This document shows positions 12,150 through 23,839 of a DNA stretch of 64,000 bases, piece after piece (the first letter of the stretch is position 1; each line of letters starts with the position of its first letter). A program made the position numbers and the translations under genes. The DNA is from Pachyseris speciosa. Its lineage: Eukaryota; Cnidaria; Anthozoa; Scleractinia; Pachyseridae. The notes beneath the pieces were generated by a model. The model made no database searches, was not told the DNA's origin, and saw only the letters and a program-made list of their open reading frames with translations. Where the stretch lies: NCBI GenBank assembly GCA_016490735.1, contig JAEMWC010000168.1, positions 792,001 to 856,000 of the forward strand, given 5' to 3'.

Positions 12150-12590
12150 CAGTCAGCTCTGTCTAAGCGGACACCACTGTAAAGCGGACACCTCTTCAAG
12201 GTGGACAGTAATGGCTGGTCCCGACCGAATTTGCCATGTTTCTCTGTAAATAAGCCCTCTATAAGGCGGAAACCTCTCTAATGCGCACAGAAAGCACTTT
12301 TTAAAAGCAAATTTATTGTAGAAAATACCTCTCAAGGCGGACACTAGAATGGTATTTTTTATACAGTCGATGAATCTTGGCCTGGATATTATTTCAAATT
12401 AAGCTACCATCCCACCCTGGGGCTTTCATAGCAACCCTGTAATATCAAAAGTTATATCTGTTTCAGTTCTGACGTCACAGGTTTATATAGTGTCAAATTA
12501 CATTATCTCTCTATAAGGCGGACACCTCTTTAAGGCGGACACCTGGAGCTGGTCCCGAGTGTGTCCGCCTTAGAGAGAATCGACTGTTTA
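12150..12590. mobile_element. TIR element rich in aaggcggacacct repeats
   Basis: The left end (acagtcagctctgtctaag) and the right end (ttagagagaatcgactgt) are inverted complements over about 27 bp with a few mismatches, continuing into cggacac. Internal copies of (t)aaggcggacacct are scattered on both strands. At about 440 bp without an open frame it fits a non-autonomous DNA transposon, possibly TA-target, but the right target duplicate is unclear. Confidence 0.55.
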
Positions 12591-12689
12591 ACCAAAAGAT
12601 GAATACTCCGTCTGTCGTTGAACCTGGAATTAACTTTCCCGCGATTGAATGAGGCTAGTTTGTCAAGTATCCTCTTCCGAGAGTAAACT

Positions 12690-12967
12690 CGTCTACAAAA
12701 GCTGGGGCTCAGCATGTGGATGTCGCAACTAGCCATAATAACCTCGCCAGTGTACTCAGAGTCCAAGGTGACCTACAGCAAGCAAAGGAGTATACTGAGC
12801 GTGCCCTGGCCATTTTTCTGCATCAGTTTGGACCTGAGCATCCTCGTGTCGAAACTGTTCAGAGAAGTTTGGCTGAGCTACGCCAACAAATGAGAGTAGA
12901 CGAGGATGTGGAAGTTAGTGAGCCGGAAAAGCGGGGACGGTGCCATGCATGTATAAATTGTGAATAA
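12690..12967 (+). pseudogene. NLR TPR-tail fragment
   Basis: Homology starts at gtctacaaaagctggg, loses its frame within a few codons by a one-base change, and continues from 12,716 as an open frame of 83 residues. The fragment holds one complete TPR ([20 protein letters not shown], then [18 protein letters not shown]) and the conserved C-terminal tail [16 protein letters not shown]. The same tail follows the 32-kb and 45-kb genes, so this is the 3' end of a fourth cluster member whose HEPN, ATPase and most TPRs are absent. An AATAAA lies at 12,963-12,968. It is unlikely to encode a working protein, although an isolated TPR exon cannot be excluded. Confidence 0.8.
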
Positions 12968-15300
12968 ATTCGAAATCAATGTTTGATTGAGAATGTTTAA
13001 TTGCTGTTTACTTTAATAAATCTTAGGAGTAGTATTAGTAGTTTATTTATCCTGAGATAATCTAATCGAAACCAAGAAAACATGTTAATTGTGTTTAACG
13101 TTAACTCCTTAGAATTGCTTTAAACTGTCTATGATTTAATGTCTTGTTACTTCGGTTATGTACAATAAAAAGCTTGCAGTCAGTCAGGCGTTTTTAGTCT
13201 CAAAGAGGACAAAGCTATTTTTAATTTATGATCTTTTCGAAAGTGATGTATTGTTTTGCTAATTGATCTCGTGACTTCCGTTAAAGGTTGTCGTAGCTAT
13301 GTGCTCTGCAGCTATGTATGATAATATTATGAAAATTTGTCCTATGTGGTGATAGAAAAATCATGATTTGTATAGTTACTTGTGAGGTCTTGTCCTTTAG
13401 GCATTTGTTATCTGATTTTAAGCCTTTTATTATTAAAGCGTTTTGGTGAGATCGCCTTCAAGTTTAGTTTTCGGAAATCCCACCCGATATTAACCGTCAG
13501 CCAAAAAGAGCTGCCTAATTTTGGCGTTTGTATATAAACATTTCTGAGTGGCTGTTTATTAGTTGAATTAATTTCCTCTCACCACAAACCATAGATTTCC
13601 ACACAAATCGTTGTATGTGATATTTAAACACTTACTTATTTTTATTCTTAACCGTTTTGCTGTTTCCCTTAGAATGCAATTATAAGGGATAAGCTTCGTT
13701 GAGGTTGATGTCGCTGCTTTCGGCGTTGTATTTATTCTTGAATTTTCTAAACGAAATGAAGAAAACATGTTGATATAGTGTGTCAAGCGTAAATGACTAC
13801 TGCTTATGATTCGTAATATATTTGTATTGTCTCGTCCTTCGGTAGTTTGTTGACCGTCAGTTTCTTCTTTTAAGAGCGTTTTGGTGAGATCAGATTCTTA
13901 CGTTCGATAGCGGTTTAGTATAAAAGAAAATCCCACTCGATATTAATTGTCAGTCAAAAAGAGCTGACTAATTTGAAAATTTTTGATTACTTGTTTGTTA
14001 TTACTGTTAATTTTCTCTCACCACAAACCATAGATTTCCACTGAAATGGTTTGTTGTTCCCATTAAAATACGTTGCTATAAGATTAGTTAAATTAATAAA
14101 CTTTGTTGAGGTTGATGTTGCCGCTGTTTTTGTTTTTATCGTTGTTGGTATTCCTGTGCTGTGATCAGCCAGGGATCCCAGAGAAGAGACTGAAGGGTAT
14201 CATTAGGGTCACTCATGTCGCAGAGGCATTTCGTCCTCAGCCGATATATAACGTCCCCAGTCATTTCGCCCCCAGTAGATCGGCTGTAGCAAGGTTACGG
14301 GTTTACCAAAGATAGGGGAGTGGAAGGAGAGAGACGCGAATAGAGGGGAAATATTCGCTATTCTTTTCAGCCACCCCTCCCACGCGATACGCCCTCGTTC
14401 TTCCTGATCCTGACTGGCGCACAGTTCTCTCCTTCATAACGCGTCGTCTGGTGCCTGGGGCCAAACAAAGCGTAATGCACATGTCATCAATAACACATTC
14501 AAACGATAACATGCAATACACCAGCCACCAGCGTACCTAGGCGTTCTCTCCTGCCGCCCCCGCCCACCCCCCCCCCCCCCCCCCCCCCGAGTGCGATGTG
14601 GAGCCTGCCACCCATCCTTTGTGCAGCAAACTCAAAGGAATATTATGCCATTATTGTCACGTACGATCTCGTGCATATTTCAGTGCTGTTTATGGTGGAT
14701 CTGGCAGTATTTGCTAGGCATTCTCAGCTAGTCTGTCTCGTTGGCGTCACCGCTGACAGTTGGGTTTGACCGAGCCGAAAACGCCTGGGCACTAGGCTGG
14801 CAATACACCATTTTGCTACTGATCAGTTCCTGGTGAGTTGTGGGTAGATCCAGTCCTTTGTGGGGGCAAACGACCATTTTAGGACGTAATTTGAAATTGT
14901 AATTTTGACCGTTTGCCCCAACAAAGGACTGGATCTACCCACAATTCACCAGGAACGGATCATTAGCAAAATGGTGTCTTACTTGGAGCTGCAAAATGTT
15001 GAGACTATTAATGGTTACGGCGTTCACACAAGCTGATTTAAATTAAGCCTGAAAGTACATGATCAGTCAGTAAAGTTGTAAAACTTGGAAGCACACCAGC
15101 GAGAGCGTTTGGATTTTTAGCTGCTGTATTCCACAACCGTAATCCAACGACAACGAACAATGAACTGATTTTCATGTTTATATTGCCGCCACCAGTGCGG
15201 GCAGTGCCCTGTGCCCTACATACGTACCCACCCCGGGACGATTCTAACTTCATCTGCGTGTCATAAAGAAACAACTAACTTGAAGTGACCGGTTAAGATG
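12968..15300 (+). repeat. NLR downstream block, copy A
   Basis: About 2.3 kb of non-coding sequence follows the NLR tail and recurs after the other two tails (35.6-38.4 kb; 48.7-49.2 plus 53.5-54.8 kb). Landmarks are tcgtccttcgg...gtttgttgaccgtcag, gcgttttggtgagatcag, tctctcaccacaaaccatag, cagccagggatcccagagaa and gagactattaatggttac. The block itself contains repeats of about 650-700 bp (13,160-13,790 versus 13,800-14,100). A poly-C tract lies at 14,567-14,588. It shows the duplication unit extends well beyond the gene. Confidence 0.75.
14806..14976. mobile_element. MITE with about 65-bp terminal inverted repeats
   Basis: The ends acaccattttgctactgatc and gatcattagcaaaatggtgt are inverted complements, and the complementarity continues inward through cctggtgagttgtgggtag and gatccagtcctttgt to gcaaacg. 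Only about 35 bp separates the arms. It is about 170 bp long and non-coding, and sits inside downstream block A. It is not seen in the corresponding place of the other copies. Confidence 0.8.
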
Positions 15301-16205
15301 CGCGAGCGATCAGTCCCAGGAATTTCACCTTTAGTCCTCATATGGAAGTAAAAAAAATAAAAATAAAAATCAAGATTTTTCACAAATAATAACTGATGTA
15401 GTATATATTTTCCAGCTCTTCAACGAGTTTGAATACGGTGCTTTCTATCGTTACTGTACATATTCGCTCTAACCTGTGCATCTTAGGATTGCCTGGAAAA
15501 TGAATGATGCCCCCTAATAAGAATATTTTGTAGGAGCTCATCATTTTTACGTGGTGTTTAACCAATGTGGGAAAATAGATCTTGGCAAGAGTTACTGGAA
15601 AGCAAAACGAAAAGCTTCAGTCTGTTAAAAATTGCCATACATTGTTACTTATTTAAAGCTTTTTAAAACTATTGCTGCTAAATTAGCTCTGAAAACTACT
15701 ACGTAGTCCCCTCAAATTTCTTGTTTAATTCGAATGGCCATGTAGAGCTAGTTTCCACATAATCGCAAGCTGCGAATACACTACTTGGAATTTCTTTTGT
15801 TTAATGGGCTGTAAGCATAGTACGAATATTTTGCAACGGTGGTCCTTGCTATTAAGTATTTTCCAGTGTTTTCAATAGTACGAATGATCTGATTTAGTGT
15901 GCGGCTCCATTTAAGATGACATGCTACCATTGAGACAAAGTAGACAACTTAGTTTGCGTTCAGTAAGATCCGTTCATGCAATCACACCAGAAGTGGGAAT
16001 CAAGTATACTTAGGTCGCTTTACTAAGCTGGTGTAAACCAAATACTTAGACATAGGAAGCTGGGGGAAGGAAAAAGAGTCGCGCGCGCGAAGCGTGGGAA
16101 GAGAGCGCGAAACACGACGCTCCCCTCGCTTCGCGTGTGAACGCGATTTCCCCCTCCCTTCCACTTTATCGGTGCCTGCCACGCATTCTAATAACTGGGC
16201 GGAAG
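15301..16205. other. no gene recognised
   Basis: AT-rich non-coding sequence. A purine-rich or CG-rich patch (16,075-16,160, cgcgcgcgaagcgtggg) is the only compositional feature. Short frames lack any recognisable domain. Confidence 0.4.
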
Positions 16206-17022
16206 CTCAAATAAAGAGAAGTGAAAGTAATAAGCAAAGGACCGCCAATGATAATGCTGTAAAACGTAGGATCTACAAGAGATCTAATCAGCCAAAAAAT
16301 AAATCGAATATACATGTAACAAGCAAGGCTGATACTACATGAAAAAAGTTGACTTTGCGAGACACCAACATGACCGAGACTCGATAAAGTAGGGCTGCAA
16401 CCATGGACAGCTGTTTCATCCTTATTGGGACTCATCGGCATGGTGTAGCAGATTTAAAAGACACCAGCTCAATGCGAGCGCCAATAAATTGCACAATGAA
16501 CCCGTTCACGATATCAAGTTCCGTACCTTGGATCTCTTGTAGATCCTACGTTTTACAGCATTATCGTTGGCGGTCCTTTGCTTATTACTTTCACTTCACT
16601 GTATTTTTTGGACCATAGGTCTTTATAGATCCGATATGCTGTGTAATTTTTAGCATGGTTTTGTCCACGTGTTTTAATGTTAAGATTGGTATTGGCCAAT
16701 CTACATTTTTCTTTGCGAGACGCCATCGTGACACTTGGATTCCTTGCTATCCGGGCTACGTGGTGTGGCAACGCGTGGATCGGATGGCAAGAGAGTCCAA
16801 GGTACAGAACTTGATATCGTGAACGGGTTCATTGTGCAATTTATTGGCGCTCGCATTGAGCTGGCGTCTTTTAAATCTGCTACACCATGCCGATGAGTCC
16901 CAATAAGGACGAAACAGCTGTCCATGGTTGCAGCCCTACTTTATCGAGTCTCGGTCATGTTGGTGTCTCGCAAAGTCAACTTTTTTCACGTAGTATCAGC
17001 CTTGCTTGTTACATGTATATTC
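16206..17022. mobile_element. compound foldback element, family F
   Basis: Arms 16,306-16,532 and 16,796-17,022 are inverted complements of about 227 bp with few mismatches (left starts gaatatacatgtaacaagc; right ends gcttgttacatgtatattc). A second inverted pair, 16,225-16,290 and 16,531-16,597 (containing gtaggatctacaagagatc), interleaves with it, giving the order X-A-X'-spacer-A'. No transposase is visible. Relatives are at 55,787-56,005 and 61,210-61,441, so this is a repeated non-autonomous family. Apparent frames on both strands only reflect the palindrome. Confidence 0.8.
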
Positions 17023-17221
17023 AAATAAAGAACCTTTTTGGTTTTATCACAGTTTTTATTGTCGAATGAAAAAAATTCAATGTTTGCACTGTTTTGTACG
17101 ACGTACAATCAAACCTCCGCCATGTGAACTCCTTCCTCAAGCGCGGGGACACCAAACAGCGATCCCGGCGAACTCTCCAGCTGAAACTCTATATTTGTAA
17201 TCTTTTGTTAGTGGACACACC

Positions 17222-17228
17222 TCTCATA
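17222..17228. repeat. target-site duplication, left (TCTCATA)
   Basis: TCTCATA directly abuts the left inverted repeat and recurs directly after the right inverted repeat at 25,793-25,799. Confidence 0.8.
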
Positions 17229-17311
17229 CAACATGATCTCGAGACCAGATTAACGATTATCATCAAAACGTAAATGACTCCAAATTAATGATAGTCAGTA
17301 ATTCCATGCAC
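17229..17311 (+). repeat. left terminal inverted repeat (83 bp)
   Basis: It pairs with 25,710-25,792 at 82 of 83 positions (one A/G difference near position 59 of the repeat). The low divergence suggests a fairly recent insertion. Confidence 0.88.
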
Positions 17312-17510
17312 TCTCTACACAGGAGAATAAACTGGTGCCCACTCGGTCGCAAGTGATTCATTTCAAAATGGCGGACGACGGGGACGGTAAGAATCCTGTG
17401 GGAGTTGCTTTCTGTAGCAGATTTTACTGAATATCTGTCGTAGTTTTGGCCTCCAGTGTTTAAGATATGATTCATGAACTTTCCTTTATGTTACGAAGAC
17501 ATGTTCACAT

Positions 17511-17627
17511 TGTGAATGATATATGAAATGAATCATATATGAACTGCGGAAATGAAATCAAATGAAGAATGATCCTCGCAGTTGTGAACGCAATTAATGC
17601 AATTGCGAAAAGAAGCCTACTTCAACG
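17511..17627. repeat. fragment of the tRNA-containing TIR element
   Basis: The sequence from tgtgaatgatatatgaaatg through ctcgcagttgtgaacgcaat to gcaattgcgaaaagaagcct matches both arms of the tRNA-like element at 57.7-58.0 kb. The tRNA-like centre is missing. It lies just upstream of the KDZ-gene start codon and may sit in its promoter or 5' leader. Confidence 0.7.
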
Positions 17628-17689
17628 GTTCACATTGTTTGCTTTCATAAACCATAGGTTCCCGTCGTTCCAAGAGGAGGCTTCCCTCA

Positions 17690-20098
17690 ATGGCCGAGTT
17701 AATCAATAAAAGCAAAGAACTATTGGGTGTCGGTAAAAGAAAACGAAGAGCCCAACATTTCGAATTTAGTACCGATCCTTTGACTGGAATCCGCTCCAAC
17801 ACGGGGACTTATTCAAAGCGATCGAGAAAAGGAAAGAAGGTGGCGCATACTAACACAACTTGTGAAGACCAAGATCTAGAAGAACACGTGGAAAATTTTG
17901 ATGGTATGCGAGCTAGTATTAAGATTACCTCTGATCTATTTGCCTGATTTGAATCGATTGATTTTGTTATTATCTGTTTTCAACGATAAGGCGAGCAAAA
18001 GTCATTTGTGGAAGAAAGGTTTGCACAATCATAATATTAATAGCGATTAATTTTTTTGTTGCTATTGTATTATTACTGTATAGAAGACCAAGATTGCACT
18101 TCATTAGAGTCATCCGCGTGCGATACAAAGCCAGGTTTGTTGTTTACTTAATTCATAGAAACTGTAAGAAATACTGTAAAGCGTAAATGCTCACAGCAGC
18201 CTAAATAACAGGGGCACCCAACGACAAGTTTCGGTAGATATCTGTTCGGTGGAGGGTAATTCGCCTTGCGCTTTCGGTGTCGATTTACGAGTGCACTCGG
18301 ATTTTCTTAACTAAAACGTGGCCTAAAAGATTCGCAATGAGAAAATCATAGCCCCTGAGGTTTTCGGAAGGGTCATAATTGCTGTTTTTGGCAGTCAAAA
18401 ACGTCAGCTAGCATTTTCGGAAAGACAGTAGTTCCCTAGAAAGTTCGTGTAAAGTTAATTTCAGCTTGCATTTTCTCAAAGAAAGATTTTGTTCCCTAAT
18501 ATTTTCGGGTAATTAAAATTTCAGCTAGGAAATCCGAACAGATGAACTTCTTCTAGCTTATGAAAACATCGCTTTAAACAGACTTCAAACACCATAAGGT
18601 ACTCAAAAATGCGTTTCTACAGCTTTTGGTTGCTTTTCCTCGTTGGGTGCCCCTGAAATAATATGGAAGAACAATGAAAGAAAAATAACTCAAGCTCATG
18701 GCCAGAATTAAATTTCACGCACGCGCAGTAGCTATTGACACTTAGAAAAACAACTACGAACACAAACAACAGAATTTTACAGAGATATGTGAGAAGGCAC
18801 AACTTCTACAATAAATAGCACGAGCTGCAACAAAGATAAACAATTTGTTCGATCTCATATTGAAAGTGTAACGTGTTTAGATATTAGTTTCGGCTCAATT
18901 GAATTCGCAGATTTAAGTTTCGCACTTCCCAGCAAAAAAGTATAAAAAATATATTTTACCTTCGTCTTCCATACAAATGTCTATAAAATCGACAATCGCG
19001 CTCCAAAATGCCACTTTTCGTTGGTTCCTGACGACAACACAATTGACAAATTCGCATTTGTTCGGTCCGAAACTTCAAGAAGACATTCGTCTCTTTCAAA
19101 TTTCAGTGTTTTCGTCCTCTGAAAATGCATCCTCGTCCTTCCCATCTCATCCAAACAAAGGCAAAAGTTCGGCTCGTAATACAAACACACGGTAGCGTGA
19201 CGACTTCAGTCATGCGAGAATCCCTGCGTGTTAAAATACTCTCTTCACTTCACAACATCTTTGTTGATTTTTCGCCACCATCTTGCTCTAATAACTTGGT
19301 GTAGGCCTAAGTACTAGTTTGTTGCTTTAGTACAGGACTAATGATTGGTCCTATTATATGGCCACCATAGTGATTATATAAGAAAACCCATTATTGGTGA
19401 AATAGACAAACAAGGTAAAATTGCCGCGAAATATAAATGAATATGACTTATGAATGACTTGACGTACACATAACTAAGAATATCAACTGTTGAGGTATTA
19501 TTTAATTTATTTTTTTGTAATCCATACCTCGTCTTTATCGTTCACCTTTTTCATACAAAACGATCGAAGCTGTGTTATCTCATCCCTAGAGCCTGCGTCT
19601 CGGTCAGCGGTGCCGCGTGCAAAAGTGAAATATTTCTGGGAGTACTGATAAATTAGCATATGTTTCTTAAAATAATTTTGAAAAAGGGGGCTGAACTTCA
19701 GTAAACTGTATGCCTGGGCGATTAGATGCGTCTTTAAAGCTGTTCCTGCAGTCTAAGTTGGTGATCATTTAAAAACAAGCAATAATGAAGCTGAATACAT
19801 TTTTACCTGCATGTTCTTCGTTCTTGAAGCACTTCATGAATATGGCACGAAGTGGTCATTTTAACCTAACTATTGAATTTATACTATTTGACTATAGGAT
19901 GGAAGGAGTGAGAACTCGTCTACAGCTGTAGCTATCTTAAAGTTCATTATTCAGGGACAATGGGAGTAAATGTCTGCAGCAGTGTGAGCTGCGAGATGGT
20001 GTTTTCAAAACTGGGTCCTTTACGAGTGGAATGTCATGGGAAGATTTCTGCACATCTCCCTACATTAATTATACATGTATCACTTTCATACTAACTAA

Positions 20099-20137
<39 letters not shown>

Positions 20138-21250
20138 TTTACTAACCTTGTTCCAAAAACGAATGGAGTTTGAGTCACAAAATGAATGTATGATTAATGT
20201 AGGGAGCTGTGTAGAAATATTGTCGAATGTCCCATGTACTTTGCATATCTTAACAGCAAGGGTACACTGTATATGTAGTAGAAACTTAAATGTGTCATGA
20301 CATGGAAGGATGACTCTGGCTTCAACAGTGTGCTCAAGTTGGACCCCCTAAACAAAAACTTAATTCCTAGATAGGCCCTAAAAAGAAAATTGATACAGTA
20401 TCAAGGTTTGTTCTGACTTTTCAATCTTTGTTTGCAATGTTTCCAAACCAATAACCAACCCTTTTTTGTTTTAAATCAGAAATGAAAGATCTATTATTAG
20501 ATGCACAGGAGCTGATGCTTAAATGGCAGGCAGGTGCTTCTCCAAGAAAACAGAAGTGGGTGGATAGGCAGACCTTGCTTAATGAAAGTTGGGCAGAGTC
20601 AAGGAGGACACTTTGTGAAACTGTGCTCAAATCACAGTTTGCTGTTTTAGAGGACTCTACATGCTGTAGGTATGTGGAGAAGGTTGCTGTGGTCAGGTGT
20701 CATGAGTGTCCAAGTACCAGATATCTGTGCAGTGACTGTGACCAGATAGTACACGAATCTTGGCCATTTCATGATCGTGATGCCATGGCTAATGGTCACT
20801 ATTTGCCAATTCCAGCAACAACATCCAAGGGCAGTGATGGCGAATGGGTCTTTGTTGGTAATAATCATCAAAATAATTTATTGTACTGTCATCTCAATTT
20901 GTCATCTCAATTTGTTTTCAACGTGTTGTTATGAACCAGGGTTTAGATGTCACTGACAATATATGAGAACACATAATTTGATTGAGATTGTTTTTCCTAT
21001 TTTTTGCACCACAGTATGTGATATTGGGGCAAGTTTCTTACCACTGATAACTTTTTAACCTTAAATTCTCTGGTCTTATTGTAGGTTATGTTGATTAAAT
21101 CAGCTTAAGCTTTAAATGGGATTGTTTTCCTTTTTATCTTGCCAGGAAGAGGCCTGCCCTTGACCAACATTATGTGCCCAGCCTGTTGTTTCAAATGTAA
21201 ACCTCTTGAGATTTTGTTTGACTCACATTGTATTGTGGTTACCCTGAGAG
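17690..21250 (+). CDS. KDZ-transposase-associated cysteine-cluster protein, N-terminal exons
   Basis: Four exons join in frame with every intron in phase 1: 17,690-17,903, 18,084-18,134, 20,480-20,857 and 21,146-21,250, each with AG/GT borders (for example tattactgtatag before exon 2 and tttatcttgccag before exon 4). Exon 1 encodes a basic segment (GKRKRRAQHFEF) like a nuclear signal. Exon 3 encodes a cysteine/histidine cluster, RCHECP...YLCSDCDQIVHES, then PFHDRDAMANGHYLPIP. This is the pattern of the CxC clusters that precede KDZ (Kyakuja-Dileera-Zisupton) transposase domains. Exon 4 adds NIMCPACCFKCKP. About 250 residues are visible; the catalytic domain expected downstream is not found, so the 3' end is open. 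The likely role is DNA binding for transposition of the enclosing element, or a domesticated derivative. Splice sites are predicted by eye. Confidence 0.65.
18209..18655. mobile_element. 447-bp non-autonomous transposon nested in KDZ-gene intron
   Basis: It begins caggggcacccaacga and ends tcgttgggtgcccctg, perfect inverted ends of about 15 bp. It is flanked by AAATAA on both sides. It lies between exons 2 and 3 of the KDZ-type gene and has no coding frame. It inserted after the 8.56-kb host element. Confidence 0.8.
20101..20139. repeat. (ATT)n microsatellite
   Basis: About 12 uninterrupted ATT units in the intron before KDZ-gene exon 3. It produces a poly-Leu artefact when translated. Confidence 0.95.
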
Positions 21251-21441
21251 GTATTGTTTTTTTTTCAATTAAGTGCAATGCTCCAGTTTTTTTTCCGTGA
21301 GTACCGGTACGTGTATTGTTGTGGTAAACAAAGTATTACCTTTGGCAATTGCTTTATTGTGTTATAATTTGTATGCTATTCTTGTTGTTGTTATCAATTT
21401 TAGGTCTTAGTTGAAATAATAAACAACAAAATATAACATAC

Positions 21442-23429
21442 TGGTGATGGGTTGAGCAGGAGGTGTGGCTGATGATGATACTGAAAAAGGAAAGACATTG
21501 CCGAAGCACTATTCACTCCAACAAATTTGATAAATATGCAATGACGTATGCCATATTTACTCCAATAAGTGCTGCAGTGCTTATTCAATTATTTCTTTGA
21601 TCTGAATCTTAAATAAATAGTTTAGCTGGTTGTGACTACTTAATTTACTGACTTGACTTAGGCTATGGTTAAAACTGTGAAAAAACATCTAATGATGCTC
21701 TTACAACTACTTTTATTTACTTTCTCCTATTGTCTGTAGTGTCATACAGTCATGAAAAAATTGAAGTTGTAAAAATACAAACCAGGGTTATGTAAGACTT
21801 CAGGTGAGATGCTTGGGACTGTTTGGCCATTAAGTGGTGTGGGCTCAGATCCTTCAATTGGATCTTGAGTAACTGGCTTTTGCTTATTCTTTAATTTAAG
21901 GTCTACAAGAAAGAAAATTATAATAACCACATTGAAAGTCATTCTTATCAGTATCGTGGCTGTGCTCTAGCAGCACTCAGTGGCTTCTGTCAATTTCCTT
22001 TTGCCCTTGGGTGACTAAGGAAATACCCCAAATTTTTTAAATTCAGACAGCTCTCAAATTTTGAAAGGGTTTTCATCAAACTGAGGCTAGACTGCGATGA
22101 TCAACCTTAGACTCCTCCACTACACACAGTGCTGTTCTTTATCATAATAATAATAATAATAATAATAATAACTTGTTCACTTCATTTAGCACCCTTTCGC
22201 AATAAAATGATCAAAGGTGCTTAAAAATCAACAGTAAAACTAAAACCTAATCTAACTAATAAACTGTCAAACATAACAAAAACTAGAAGTTACTGTAAAA
22301 AGTGAACTGTTAAACATACTAAAACTGCTAATAATTATGGAAAAGCTAACCTAAAAAGAAAGTTTTTTTCTTAAAAATGCCGAATGATTCAATCTCACGG
22401 ATATACGCAGAAAGGCTTTATTGCAATATTACTTGAGTACAATGCCTATGGCAATGGGTACCTAGTCACACACTACACATGTTTTTCAAGATTGTGTAAT
22501 ATCATTAGACGAATACCTGCATATGTCAGTACAGAATCTGGTAAATTATAACCCTTGTCTTCTTTAGTGTCAATTCTGTTTGAATATTGGTTGTTTCTTT
22601 GGTTTGGTTGCTAGGTTGGTGGTAAAAGCTGATAGGTGCATTCAATTTCCAAGGTGACAAGAAACTAAAATTTCTTGTCATATAACTAAATTCATTTCAA
22701 ATAAAATGTTCTTTGTAAATATGTGCAAATACCCTCTCATGCAACAGTTACCTTCCATAAATTTTTGAAAAAGCATCAAAGCCATTTTGCCACTCTCTGA
22801 TGTCTTGATGTCAGCTTTATTACCAATGAATGAGACACCAGCTCCCTCAGTGCCATAAAATGTTAATGTGTCACCATTGCCATGCTTGTGGTGCATCATG
22901 ATCACAACATCGCAGGAATGGTGCATATGTAGAATGTCAGCCTATGGTTACACATAGAATAGAAATCTCTTAAAACATGCAATTGACTATTATTATTGAA
23001 TATTTTAGACACTGGGTGTACTAGTATGCATGCACACATTTTCATTCCAAAGCACTCTTTAAGCTCAATCCCTTAAGTGTAATACTATAACCAATTATGT
23101 CTTACCCGACCCTCCATTAGTTTCCTTTGTTGGGTAATATTTGTCATCTTCTTTTGCTTAAGTTTTTCTAAATCTTTTTTGATCTTGGGAAAAGGGGAGG
23201 AACAATTTACACATTTCCTTCTTGCTACTGGCTGTTTTGTGTCACAGTTTGAGCATTTCTGTAGAACAAAAGAGAATATAACCAATCATTAGGACTGGTA
23301 TACCTGCACTAAGAAAATCTAGACATCTACTAAGCAGACATAGCATTTTAGGGTCATGTGGGTGTATGCTTAATAAATGTTTTACCGCACTCACCTTATC
23401 ACATCTTCTAGCTTTAGTTGATGAGTTAT
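21442..23429 (-). CDS. unrecognised zinc-ribbon protein on the transposon's minus strand (partial)
   Basis: Five exons on - join in frame: 23,429-23,395, 23,258-23,106, 22,941-22,752, 21,902-21,783 and probably 21,480-21,442. Acceptors are good (ttttgttctacag, tttctttcttgtag, tttcctttttcag) and so are the donors (gtgagtgc, gtaagaca, gtaactgt). Exon 2 encodes a four-cysteine ribbon, KCSNCDTKQ...RRKCVNCSSPFP, followed by a lysine-rich helix. Exon 3 encodes a compact fold (HMHHSCDVVIMMHHKHGNGD, then FYGTEGAGVSFIGNK). Exons 4-5 are Pro/Ser/Gln rich. Codon phases agree across every junction, which is unlikely by chance. Neither start nor end is certain, and I do not recognise the family. It converges on the KDZ-type gene inside one transposon, so it may be an accessory transposition factor or a captured host gene. 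Confidence 0.6.
22140..22400 (-). mobile_element. retroelement 3' end with (TTA)n tail
   Basis: On - the sequence ends gcgaaagggtgctaaatgaag followed by about nine TTA units (22,143-22,171 on +). This form is typical of cnidarian SINE or LINE 3' tails. The 5' limit is unclear. Confidence 0.5.
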
Positions 23430-23839
23430 CTAGAAAAGGAAGCATTGGGTAAAAAAAGGAAAACGAGTAAATTTCTTACTGCAAGTACAATAGTTTTTAT
23501 AATTTTCTTTTACTAGCCTTCATTTACATGAGTTCTCATTACATTTTGCTTATTGCATTTTAGATGTCAAGAAACTAATCTGCAACTGTTTCCTCTATTT
23601 TAAACAAGGGATTATTTTATTATCATGTATATTTTTTTTAGTTTTACCACATCAGTTACAAAAGTTACAGGTCTGTTATTGTAATAGCAGAAGGATCTCT
23701 GCAAGCTTTTTAGAACTTCTCTAAGGTCTCTTCCATTAATCTTTACCATAAACTTTATAATCATGTTAATCATACTGGCTTAATGTAGCAATATCTGACA
23801 AATATTACTTACTGGTATTATTAATTAGCACCTACTCTC

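Noticed and set aside
20031..20300. 89-codon frame with a poly-Leu run
   Set aside because: The Leu run is an ATT/TTA microsatellite inside an intron; there is no domain.
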